In this document: positions 1 to 5,912 of the stretch, piece after piece
Numbering within the stretch: the stretch's first letter is position 1
How the letters are laid out: each line of letters opens with the position of its first letter
Source of the DNA: an uncultured Eubacteriales bacterium
Lineage (GTDB): Bacteria > Bacillota > Clostridia > Oscillospirales > Acutalibacteraceae
Direction: 5' to 3'
DNA length: 7,346 bases
NCBI GenBank assembly: GCA_900320925.1
Contig: ONUD01000007.1
Location: 1 to 7,346, forward strand
Program-made: the position numbers and the translations under genes
Notes under the pieces: generated by a model
The model's database searches: none
Told to the model about the DNA's origin: nothing
The model's input: the letters and a program-made list of their open reading frames with translations, nothing else

Positions 1-136
1 TGATGCCGTCCCCGATATGGATATAGCCCTGCGGTGTCGGGATTTTGACAAATGCCGTCAACACATAGACCATGGCCGCCAAGACGGCTGTCAATACGAT
101 ATTTCTCAAATGTTCCTGCGATTTTTTTCTTTCCAT
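1..136 (-). CDS. ECF-type transporter S component, N-terminal fragment (runs off left edge)
   Basis: Only the first 45 codons are present. The ATG (134-136) is preceded by a near-perfect AGGAGGAT ribosome site (143-150). The peptide begins MERKKSQEHLRNIVLTAVLA, continues into a hydrophobic first membrane helix (about residues 12-30), then KIPTPQGYIHIGDGI. The pattern IPTPxGYIHxGDG just after the first helix is typical, from memory, of S components of energy-coupling factor vitamin transporters of the riboflavin/ECF_trS type (Pfam ECF-ribofla_trS). These are small membrane proteins that bind a vitamin or precursor and dock onto the shared EcfAA'T module. The substrate cannot be told from this fragment. 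The gene has its own promoter region and is separated from cdaR by a terminator, so it is probably a separate unit. The family call is fairly secure; the substrate is unknown. Confidence 0.72.
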   Translation of the reverse strand, partial: MERKKSQEHLRNIVLTAVLAAMVYVLTAFVKIPTPQGYIHIGDGI

Positions 137-155
137 AACAATATCCTCCTAAAAA

Positions 156-171
156 ATGATGTATTCATCAT
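156..171. promoter_or_regulatory. Short dyad ATGATG-TATT-CATCAT over the -10 and start region
   Basis: A perfect 6-bp inverted repeat with a 4-nt centre overlaps the predicted -10 box and transcription start of the ECF gene. It could be a second operator or chance symmetry in AT-rich DNA. On the minus strand a short T run follows it, but the stem is too weak to be a convincing terminator. Confidence 0.28.
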
Positions 172-195
172 ACACGAAAACTGTACTTATTAAAA
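167..195 (-). promoter_or_regulatory. Candidate promoter of the ECF S-component gene
   Basis: On the minus strand a good -10 (TATGAT, 167-172) lies 31 nt before the ATG. The best -35 at 17-bp spacing (TTTTAA, 190-195) is poor, matching about 3 of 6 bases. The predicted leader is only about 24 nt, so there is no room for a riboswitch. The weak -35 and the surrounding dyads suggest a regulated promoter; that is inference. Confidence 0.45.
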
Positions 196-228
196 TGCAC
201 AGTTTTTAAGTTTTTAAAAGGTACAGTT
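179..228. promoter_or_regulatory. Operator-like repeats over the ECF gene -35 region
   Basis: AACTGTAC (179-186) and GCACAGTT (197-204) form an inverted repeat with a 10-nt AT-rich spacer and one mismatch. GTACAGTT at 221-228 is a third copy and is the perfect reverse complement of the first. The first pair flanks the predicted -35 hexamer. This looks like a binding site for a dimeric regulator, with an extra distal half-site. I do not recognise the consensus, so no regulator is named. Confidence 0.4.
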
Positions 229-233
229 GAGCC

Positions 234-268
234 AAAAAAATTCCTCCGAGCGGTTACTCGGAGGAATT
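234..268 (-). terminator. Rho-independent terminator of the cdaA-cdaR operon, overlapping the cdaR stop codon
   Basis: AATTCCTCCGAG (239-250) and CTCGGAGGAATT (257-268) form a perfect 12-bp stem with a 6-nt loop. On the minus strand it is followed by a run of T (complement of A234-A240). The cdaR stop codon TAA (254-256) lies in the loop, and the 5' arm encodes the last four residues, NSSE. The terminator is therefore partly inside the coding sequence. Confidence 0.9.
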
Positions 269-1534
269 TTCTGATTTTCTGGAAGCAGTCACACTGACCG
301 TATAACTGCCGTAAACCCAGCAAAGGTCAAATTTGCTGTTGAGATTGACAGTGACAGCCATTTCCGCCATGCCGACAAAATTGGAGGATTTCTGGGACAT
401 ATCAATCACAGCCGTGACATTGGAAGCGGTAAGGGACGCAAGCTGTTCTTTCGAGCCTATCAGCGTGATGCTGAGGGATTTAGCAGAAACGGAGGTACTT
501 TGTTCCGTTCCCTCGTTGATGACGGAGAAATCAGACAGTGTGAGTGTCTTGAGGGTCATATCGGTCATATCAAACTTCACTTCGGCTTTTTCCGTACCGT
601 CAATGACCTTGCATCCGGAGGGAATCGTCAGCTTGGTTTCAAAGGTATTGTTGGAAAGGGATACTTCGGAGAAATCAATGTCAGAAGTCAGAACTTCGAG
701 ATTAGCCGTACTGACACTGTTAGGAACCGCTATCTTGACAGAAGAGGGCGTTACATGGATTCTGTCGGCAATATGCAGTGTTTCGGGAAGATTGGCAACA
801 GAGGGGGTAATGTCCACGGTCACGGCCTTGAGGATGGGGACAGTGGCATCTACTCTGGTAATATCGGAGGTAATGTAGCGGGTATCAATTTTCTTGCCGT
901 CCTCATCATAGAACACCAATGGGGCATTCACCACCGTTGTCTGTGTCAGGGGAGAGGTAAATTCATACTCTGCACAGACTTGGGCAATACTCTGCACCAC
1001 CGAGCCTGCCCCGGATACCTTGACTGTCTGCTGGGAAAGCGTGGTAGTGGAGACATAGGCATTTTCATCCACCGAGGACACAATAATTTTGTCGGTGATC
1101 GGGAACTCCCGTTCCAACTGGGTATCGACATAGACGTTCATGCTGGAGGGCGAGGGGGTTGATTCAAAGCTATAATCGGTTTTCATACCGCTTTTTTTAG
1201 GAACGAGGTCAAGGGTATAGTTGCCGGGGGAAGTGATAAAGCTGGTATCAGCGGCAGTGATATAAATATCATCACTGGTGACGGTAGCGACCACAAGGGC
1301 ATTGCCGGAAATTCTGACTTCTGCCCGGATGTCGTTGATATTGAAGTATTTGAGGTCATGTGTCAGTTCCGGAAGGCTGACAGGAATATCCGTAACGGTA
1401 AAAACAGAAGCCTCCTGTGTCGTGGAGGCAACGTACAGCCAAAGGATAAATGCCAGAGCGAATGAAAAGCACATGACAAATTTATCGTTATAGAACAGTT
1501 TGCCAAGTCTGAATTTACTTATCCTCTTTTTCAT
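254..1534 (-). CDS. cdaR: CdaR (YbbR-domain) regulator of diadenylate cyclase CdaA
   Basis: A 426-residue protein with a short basic N-terminus (MKKRISKFRLGK), one transmembrane helix at about 18-36 (FALAFILWLYVA), then a long extracytoplasmic beta-rich region. That region divides into about four YbbR-like repeats of 85-95 residues: roughly 45-137, 140-233, 236-325 and 328-416. This is the architecture of CdaR/YbbR proteins, which bind and modulate the membrane diadenylate cyclase CdaA and so affect cellular c-di-AMP. The ATG at 1532-1534 is chosen because AAGAAGG (1544-1550) sits upstream at good spacing. The start lies inside the end of cdaA, a 20-bp overlap that suggests translational coupling. 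The gene ends inside its own terminator, and glmM, the usual next gene in Firmicutes, does not follow. The identification rests on repeat architecture, the membrane anchor and the cdaA linkage. Confidence 0.93.
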   Translation of the reverse strand: MKKRISKFRLGKLFYNDKFVMCFSFALAFILWLYVASTTQEASVFTVTDIPVSLPELTHDLKYFNINDIRAEVRISGNALVVATVTSDDIYITAADTSFITSPGNYTLDLVPKKSGMKTDYSFESTPSPSSMNVYVDTQLEREFPITDKIIVSSVDENAYVSTTTLSQQTVKVSGAGSVVQSIAQVCAEYEFTSPLTQTTVVNAPLVFYDEDGKKIDTRYITSDITRVDATVPILKAVTVDITPSVANLPETLHIADRIHVTPSSVKIAVPNSVSTANLEVLTSDIDFSEVSLSNNTFETKLTIPSGCKVIDGTEKAEVKFDMTDMTLKTLTLSDFSVINEGTEQSTSVSAKSLSITLIGSKEQLASLTASNVTAVIDMSQKSSNFVGMAEMAVTVNLNSKFDLCWVYGSYTVSVTASRKSENSSE

Positions 1535-2417
1535 TACTTTTAACCTTCTTTATGCCTGTGATAATGGGGATACGGTCACTTTTTTCCGTTGCCTTGGGAA
1601 TCAGCAGTTCTTCGAGCGTGACATTCAGAGATTCTCTTGTATAGTCCCTTGAAATCACGCCGTTGACGACCACGGACACGGTGCCTGTTTCCTCGGACAC
1701 AACCACTACCACTGCATCACTGTTTTCGCTCAATCCCAAAGCCGCTCTGTGACGTGTACCGAGGTCGATACTGACACTGCTGTTGTTTTTGGTAAGGGGA
1801 AGGATACAGCCTGCCGCATAGATTTGTCCGTCCCTGAGGATCATGGCACCGTCATGAAGCGGTGCCTTGTTGAAAAAGATGTTGCCAATCACCGGCACAG
1901 AGGGTTCTGCATTGATCACGGTGCCTGTATCGACAATATCCCCCAGCTTTGTCTGGCGTTCAAAGACCATCAAAGCACCTGTTTTGGATTTCTGGAAATT
2001 GTTAGCCGCTTCTACCACACAGTTAATGCACCGTTTGAGGTGTTTGACTTTCATTTCCTCTTCATCCGCAGGGGCAGAAATGGCATTCCAGTATTTGGCA
2101 ATCCTGCTGCGTCCGATATGCTCCAACGCACTCCTCAATTCGGGCTGGAACACAATCAGCACTGCCAGCATAGAGAACTGGAAGAAAGAGGTAAACAGGG
2201 TATTGAGCATTTTCAGATTAAAAATCTTGGAGAACGTAAACACTACCAGCAAAATGAAAATACCTTTCAACAGCTGTTCTGCCCGTGTTTCACGGGCAAT
2301 CTTGATGATATTGTATATAATAAATGCCACTGCCACAATGTCGAGTACATCTGTTGCCCTGAAACTCAGCATTAAGGCAGTAAACCAGTTATACACTTCC
2401 ACAATGACATTCCACAA
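1515..2417 (-). CDS. cdaA: Diadenylate cyclase CdaA, membrane-bound c-di-AMP synthase
   Basis: Makes cyclic di-AMP from two ATP at the cytoplasmic membrane. The 300-residue protein has three N-terminal hydrophobic helices (about 24-42, 52-68, 76-91) with the family-typical RAEQLLKG (45-52) and QPELRSALEHIGR (91-103), then a DisA_N/DAC catalytic domain (about 125-260). The catalytic motifs are intact: DGA at 189-191 (in PLHDGAMILRDG) and RHR at 222-224 (in GTRHRAALG). Length is close to the usual 270-290. The start is a TTG codon (2415-2417) with GAGG (2423-2426) five bases upstream. The nearest upstream in-register ATG is blocked by a stop, and later Met codons would cut into the first helix. 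A strong promoter lies just upstream, so this is the first gene of the cdaA-cdaR operon. The C-terminal tail is lysine-rich. Confidence 0.97.
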   Translation of the reverse strand: MWNVIVEVYNWFTALMLSFRATDVLDIVAVAFIIYNIIKIARETRAEQLLKGIFILLVVFTFSKIFNLKMLNTLFTSFFQFSMLAVLIVFQPELRSALEHIGRSRIAKYWNAISAPADEEEMKVKHLKRCINCVVEAANNFQKSKTGALMVFERQTKLGDIVDTGTVINAEPSVPVIGNIFFNKAPLHDGAMILRDGQIYAAGCILPLTKNNSSVSIDLGTRHRAALGLSENSDAVVVVVSEETGTVSVVVNGVISRDYTRESLNVTLEELLIPKATEKSDRIPIITGIKKVKSNEKEDK

Positions 2418-2450
2418 ACGTTCCTCACACTCCCATTGTATGCTTTCTTT

Positions 2451-2479
2451 ATTTTATCATACCTTTTCCCCTTTTTCAA
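2451..2479 (-). promoter_or_regulatory. Promoter of cdaA-cdaR
   Basis: On the minus strand: -35 TTGAAA (2474-2479), 17-bp spacer, -10 TAAAAT (2451-2456), with an extended TGA just before the -10. The predicted start near 2444 gives a leader of about 27 nt carrying only the ribosome site. No riboswitch fits in that length, so direct c-di-AMP riboswitch feedback is unlikely here. Confidence 0.75.
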
Positions 2480-2514
2480 GCCACTTTTTGCATTCATCCT
2501 GTTTCAGTATATGG

Positions 2515-2558
2515 AAAAAAAACGAGGAACAGGGCTGTTCCCTGTTCCCTGTTCCTCG
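2515..2558 (-). terminator. Rho-independent terminator of the NSS transporter gene
   Basis: CGAGGAACAGGG (2523-2534) pairs with CCCTGTTCCTCG (2547-2558) in a perfect 12-bp stem with a 12-nt loop. On the minus strand it is followed by eight T (complement of A2515-A2522). It lies 4 bp after the TGA stop. It separates the transporter from cdaA, which has its own promoter immediately downstream. Confidence 0.92.
2535..2555. repeat. Three tandem copies of CTGTTCC inside the terminator
   Basis: CTGTTCC occurs at 2535-2541, 2542-2548 and 2549-2555 without interruption, filling the loop and one arm of the terminator. The stem could pair in a second register (2526-2534 with 2540-2548, 9 bp, 5-nt loop). 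Such an array is a typical target of replication slippage, so copy number may differ between strains; that is inference. Confidence 0.8.
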
Positions 2559-2562
2559 CTGT

Positions 2563-4086
2563 TCAGTCTTTCCAGACAACCTCGTCTTCGACAAAGCCTG
2601 CTTTCTTTTTCTTGTTGATGATACCTTTTGCGATAAAGCCGCTGACAAATACCAGACCTGACACGATCCAGCCTGCCGCAACCTGCGACCATATCGGATA
2701 ACCGCCGTAGCTGCCGCCTTTTGCCCCGAACAGGTCAATCATATTCCAGACAAACAGACCTGCCAGCAGCACAGGAGATACAAACTTGATAGATGCCGCA
2801 AACCACCAGTACGGTGTCTTGAATTTTTTGGTATTCCGGTTGACTTCGGCAAGTACTTTTTTCAGGCTGAATGTCCAGCCGATGGCAATACATTCGAGAA
2901 TGCCTATCAGAATCAGATTGATTTGATTCGTCCAGTTGTCCACAATATCGAGCCATGCCAGTCCTGCCTGCGTGGTGAAAAGCAGGGAAATTACGCCGCA
3001 GATACTGCACACGGCAATCGTCACAGTTTTGGGTTTGAGATGGAATTTATCTGCGACGGCCGCCGATACACCTTCCACGATGGAAAAGGCGGAGTCGATG
3101 GCAAGCGTGATAAGCATTAAGTAGAAGATGGCTCCGAATACCGCATTCAGCCAGCCGATATTTGTCAGATTGACAATGGCCTGCGGATACACAATAAAGG
3201 CTGTCCCGATACCGCTTGCGGTCACTTTGTCCAGCATTCCCGTGCCGCCCATTGTCGAGAACATGACGATACCCGACAAGACACTGATCGCCATATCGGA
3301 GAAGGCAATAATAACAGCATCTGCCGCTACATTGGCATCATCTCCCACATAGGAACCGTAGGCAAACATGATAGCCATCATGATGGACAGACTGTAGAAT
3401 ACCTGACCGATGGCATCCACCCATAAGGAGGGGTCTGCCAGTGCCGAAAAATCGGGGATAAAGAACATTGCCAGACCATTGCCTGCTCCCTGCATGGTAC
3501 ATCCCTTGATGGCCATGATCAAGAGCAGTACCACAGGGGCAAATACCGTAAATTTCACGACCTTGCCCACGGAGCTGGCACCGTTCCTGATACAGTAGAA
3601 AATCAGTCCCCATGCCACGAGCGTACACAAAAGCACTTCTCCCGGAATATCCGTTCCCTCAATCGCCCATGTTGTTTTGGTCAGCTCTCCGAACAATCCC
3701 GAAGCGGCTTCGGAATTGCCTGTCATGCCCGCAAACTGCCACGAGTTCACAAACATCAAAATGACCCATGCAAATACAACGGCATAGTAACATACAATGA
3801 CGAAAGCATTGCTGGTTGCCGCCCAACCGATAAATTCCGCTTTTTTGTTGATACCACGCATGGACTCAATGGCACCCTTGCGGAATTTTCTGGAAATGGA
3901 AATCTCCATCATCAGCAAGGGAATCCCCATGACCACCATGGCAATCAGATACACCAACAAAAAGGTTCCTCCGCCGTGTTTTGCCGCAAGTCCCGGGAAC
4001 CGCCATGCATTTCCCAGACCGACTGCCGAACCGACTGCCGCAAGGATAAAGGTCACCCTTGATCCCCACTGGCTTCTTTTCTCCAT
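2563..4086 (-). CDS. Sodium-dependent amino-acid transporter, neurotransmitter:sodium symporter (NSS/SNF) family
   Basis: A 507-residue polytopic membrane protein of the LeuT/MhsT/TnaT type, which imports amino acids or related solutes using the sodium gradient. About twelve helices can be drawn (for example 11-32, 41-63, 87-113, 175-195, 225-246, 255-279, 312-345, 380-405, 433-452, 469-491). The signature helix 1, LAAVGSAVGLGNAWRFP (15-31), carries the unwound sodium/substrate site. Helix 2 has GIPLLMMEISISRK, helix 6 is GQVFYSLSIMMAIMFAYGSY (227-246), and helix 8 has LAIDSAFSIVEG (328-339), which in the family contributes to sodium site 2. No residue known to be essential looks missing. The substrate cannot be assigned from sequence. 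The ATG at 4084-4086 has AGGAGT (4095-4100) at good spacing. The gene appears monocistronic, with its own promoter and terminator. Confidence 0.95.
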   Translation of the reverse strand: MEKRSQWGSRVTFILAAVGSAVGLGNAWRFPGLAAKHGGGTFLLVYLIAMVVMGIPLLMMEISISRKFRKGAIESMRGINKKAEFIGWAATSNAFVIVCYYAVVFAWVILMFVNSWQFAGMTGNSEAASGLFGELTKTTWAIEGTDIPGEVLLCTLVAWGLIFYCIRNGASSVGKVVKFTVFAPVVLLLIMAIKGCTMQGAGNGLAMFFIPDFSALADPSLWVDAIGQVFYSLSIMMAIMFAYGSYVGDDANVAADAVIIAFSDMAISVLSGIVMFSTMGGTGMLDKVTASGIGTAFIVYPQAIVNLTNIGWLNAVFGAIFYLMLITLAIDSAFSIVEGVSAAVADKFHLKPKTVTIAVCSICGVISLLFTTQAGLAWLDIVDNWTNQINLILIGILECIAIGWTFSLKKVLAEVNRNTKKFKTPYWWFAASIKFVSPVLLAGLFVWNMIDLFGAKGGSYGGYPIWSQVAAGWIVSGLVFVSGFIAKGIINKKKKAGFVEDEVVWKD

Positions 4087-4112
4087 AAAAACACACTCCT
4101 ATTCATTTTAGC

Positions 4113-4127
4113 ATTGTTGAAAACAAT
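4113..4127. promoter_or_regulatory. Dyad ATTGTT-GAA-AACAAT just downstream of the transporter start site
   Basis: A perfect 6-bp inverted repeat with a 3-nt centre lies immediately after the predicted transcription start of the NSS transporter gene. The position fits a roadblock-type operator. A protein cannot be named from this site, and AT-rich symmetry could be chance. Confidence 0.35.
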
Positions 4128-4135
4128 TACTTATA

Positions 4136-4165
4136 ATTATATCATATTGCACTATATTTTTTCAA
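4136..4165 (-). promoter_or_regulatory. Promoter of the NSS transporter gene
   Basis: On the minus strand: -35 TTGAAA (4160-4165), 18-bp spacer, perfect -10 TATAAT (4136-4141) preceded by TGA, an extended -10. The predicted start is near 4129, giving a leader of about 42 nt before the ATG. Confidence 0.72.
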
Positions 4166-4369
4166 TACCAAAAAGAATTATAGGTAAAAATATGTCGTTT
4201 CTTGTGACAGTATCCATCATCGGGAGAGTATATCGGTTCATTGACAGCCATTTCAGTCAAAGAGGTGTTATGAATACCCCCCAAATAAATAAATATGAGA
4301 TAACTATTTCTATTTTTTTGTAAAAATGTACTAATTTAAACGAATTGTAAATAAATTATAAAAAAACTA
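4166..4369. other. AT-rich intergenic region between divergent promoters
   Basis: The 370-bp gap between the divergent transporter and secreted-protein genes holds their two promoters at its ends. The middle has no convincing gene. It holds an imperfect dyad with TTGAC (4241-4245) and GTCAA (4256-4260) arms, a short (AAAT)n run near 4284-4296, and A/T tracts from about 4300 to 4369. The tracts immediately precede the -35 of the plus-strand promoter and could act as an UP element. No riboswitch or structured RNA was recognised. Confidence 0.5.
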
Positions 4370-4398
4370 TTGCGATTCAAAAAATGCCATGGTATACT
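4370..4398 (+). promoter_or_regulatory. Promoter of the secreted repeat-protein gene
   Basis: -35 TTGCGA (4370-4375), 17-bp spacer, -10 TATACT (4393-4398) with TGG just before it (extended -10). A/T tracts lie upstream. The predicted start is near 4405. This placement shows that an in-frame ATG at 4389 cannot be the translation start, because it lies within the promoter. Confidence 0.72.
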
Positions 4399-4408
4399 GT
4401 ACTCATAG

Positions 4409-4450
4409 ATGGTTGAGAAAATCATCGCCAAGTACAGAAAGGAAGTTTGA
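4409..4450 (+). CDS. Possible 13-codon upstream ORF (leader peptide candidate)
   Basis: An ATG only about 4 nt after the predicted transcription start opens MVEKIIAKYRKEV and stops at TGA (4448-4450). That stop overlaps the GAGGAG ribosome site (4449-4454) of the secreted-protein gene. If translated, it would be nearly leaderless and its termination could couple to the downstream start. There is no ribosome site of its own and no homology was assessed, so this may be chance. Confidence 0.25.
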   Translation: MVEKIIAKYRKEV

Positions 4451-4483
4451 GGAGTTTATGAAAAAGACAAGAATCATCGCCAA
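4420..4483 (+). repeat. 12-bp direct repeat AATCATCGCCAA in the leader and in the signal-peptide codons
   Basis: Exact copies lie at 4420-4431 (5' leader) and 4472-4483 (codons for IIA within the signal peptide), 52 bp apart. They are read in different frames relative to the main gene, but both give IIAK in the mini-ORF and the signal peptide. It may be a local duplication remnant or chance. Confidence 0.55.
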
Positions 4484-5780
4484 AGTGGCAATGAGTGCCA
4501 TTGCTCTTTTAGCATCAGCAGTCATGGTAACATCAGGCACTGTGGCATCAATGCCCGTTAGTGCAGCTGTTACTACTGCAAAGACAACAGCTGCTGCTTC
4601 CACCAATACCGTGGAGGCCACCTTCAAGGCTCTTTCCGGTTATACCCTTCGTCCCGGCGGAACTTTTAAAACATCGCTGACTGTCACCAAAGGAAAAGGT
4701 CCTTTCACCTATCGCTTTGGCACAAGAACCAAGTATGGCAGCACTGTTTTTGAAAAAAAACCTATCAAAAGCTCATCTAAAACAATTAATCACAATTTCA
4801 CGTTTACTTATTCCGATCAGTACGATGCTGTAGCAGAAGTGACAGATGCCACAGGTGCCAGCAAAACCTATACTCTCGGATATATCAATGTATATGAGCC
4901 GCTTGATGCGACATTGACTACCGAAACACCGACTAAAATCGGTATCAATTCACGGTTCGAATTGAACATCAACATCAAAGGAAGTTTGCCGGCTTGTGTA
5001 TTCACTACCGATTTTTACTATATCAATAACGCGAACAACCAGAAAACTTATGTTGATGTCGGATGGAGATGCCAAAACAGAGACAGAACTGTCGTGTATA
5101 AGTTCAGCAAACCCGGCAAATATACGCCTGTTGTCGAGGTAACAGACGGTCTTGGCAATACCATCACAAAGAAGTTCTCCACCGTAACCGTCACAGACCT
5201 GAATGTTAGTTTCGGCAAGGTATCGAGTTACACCAAAATGTCTCCTCAGCAGGCTCTTCAGGTTGCTGCCATTGTAAACGGCGGAAAAGCTCCTTACACC
5301 TGCAAATTCTGCTACAGAGAGTATGTCGGTACCATGGACAAAAAGGTGGCTTCCACCGTCAAAAACGTGAGATCTCCTCAAGTGATGTATGCCTATAAGT
5401 TTACGAACCCCAGTGTATACATTCCTGAATTGGAAGTGACAGACGCTAACGGTGCTACTACGATCTTGACACTTCCGTCAATCACAGTAGTTGATTTCAA
5501 GGTCGCTTTTAAAGCAGCTTCCTCTACAAAAATCAAAAAGTCACAGACTTTCAAGACAACTGCTTCGGTAACCAACGGCAAGGCAGACTACACTTACAGA
5601 TACTACTACATTCAGAACGGCAAAAAAACCTACTTGGGTATGCAGAAAATCAGCTCTGACACTACCACTTATAACTACAAGTTCCCTGCTAAGGGTACGT
5701 ACACTCCCTACATTGAAGTAATGGACGGTCAGAATCTCTATGCTTCGGCTAAGCTTTCGGCAGTAACGGTTACAGATTGA
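4458..5780 (+). CDS. Secreted protein with four tandem Ig-like/triple-tyrosine-like repeats, function unknown
   Basis: A 440-residue exported protein. The ATG at 4458 has GAGGAG (4449-4454) close upstream and opens a classical signal peptide: KKTR, a hydrophobic core to about residue 30, and cleavage probably after VSA (residue 36). A Thr/Ala-rich linker (37-51) follows. Then come four diverged repeats of about 95-100 residues: 52-147, 148-247, 248-346 and 347-440. Each carries an aromatic-rich strand such as YTYRYYY, then a motif like YKFxxxxxYxPxxEVTDxxG (near 114, 214, 313, 407), and ends in a VTVTD-like strand. This resembles PKD/Y_Y_Y-type beta-sandwich modules common in secreted proteins of Ruminococcus and relatives. 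No catalytic motif, LPxTG, SLH or cell-wall domain is visible, and the chain stops right after repeat 4, so it is probably released or bound non-covalently. Four cysteines (180, 205, 282, 285) could form disulfides. It is the only plus-strand gene. Confidence 0.85.
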   Translation: MKKTRIIAKVAMSAIALLASAVMVTSGTVASMPVSAAVTTAKTTAAASTNTVEATFKALSGYTLRPGGTFKTSLTVTKGKGPFTYRFGTRTKYGSTVFEKKPIKSSSKTINHNFTFTYSDQYDAVAEVTDATGASKTYTLGYINVYEPLDATLTTETPTKIGINSRFELNINIKGSLPACVFTTDFYYINNANNQKTYVDVGWRCQNRDRTVVYKFSKPGKYTPVVEVTDGLGNTITKKFSTVTVTDLNVSFGKVSSYTKMSPQQALQVAAIVNGGKAPYTCKFCYREYVGTMDKKVASTVKNVRSPQVMYAYKFTNPSVYIPELEVTDANGATTILTLPSITVVDFKVAFKAASSTKIKKSQTFKTTASVTNGKADYTYRYYYIQNGKKTYLGMQKISSDTTTYNYKFPAKGTYTPYIEVMDGQNLYASAKLSAVTVTD

Positions 5781-5835
5781 TACTCCATGGAACTTAGGGA
5801 AACCTTGTGAGATTGCATTTTTATTATTTCTAAAT

Positions 5836-5882
5836 ACCACCCCCCGCAATGACCGTTGATGACGGTGATTGCGGGGGGTGGT
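5836..5882. terminator. Large GC-rich hairpin between convergent genes, probable bidirectional terminator
   Basis: Arms 5836-5856 and 5862-5882 pair over 21 positions with a single G-G mismatch and a 5-nt loop. The stem base contains CCACCCCCCGC. It lies 55 bp after the stop of the secreted-protein gene and 30 bp after the stop of the opposing telA. Neither strand has a clean T run immediately after the stem (minus strand: TATTTAGAAATAATAAAAAT), so termination is inferred from position and stability. Confidence 0.7.
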
Positions 5883-5912
5883 TCATTACACATCATTAAT
5901 TGTCTATTGTCG

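Noticed and set aside
500..1162. A 220-codon plus-strand open frame opposite cdaR
   Set aside because: It is antisense to a clearly real gene, has no ribosome site, and its composition looks like a shadow of the CdaR codons.
1867..2661. A 264-codon plus-strand open frame opposite cdaA
   Set aside because: It is antisense to the conserved cyclase domain and runs through the cdaA promoter and the upstream terminator; no ribosome site or family features.
4114..4323. A 69-codon plus-strand open frame in the divergent intergenic region
   Set aside because: It starts inside the transporter promoter and leader region, lacks a convincing ribosome site, and its AT-driven composition (many Ile, Tyr, Phe) looks random.
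4389..4457. A 23-codon N-terminal extension of the secreted protein starting at 4389
   Set aside because: The ATG at 4389 lies just before the -10 box of the promoter. The signal peptide and ribosome site both point to 4458.
4166..4457. A c-di-AMP, c-di-GMP or other riboswitch upstream of the secreted protein
   Set aside because: The predicted leader is only about 50 nt and none of the conserved riboswitch blocks was recognised. The region upstream is AT-rich and untranscribed by this promoter.
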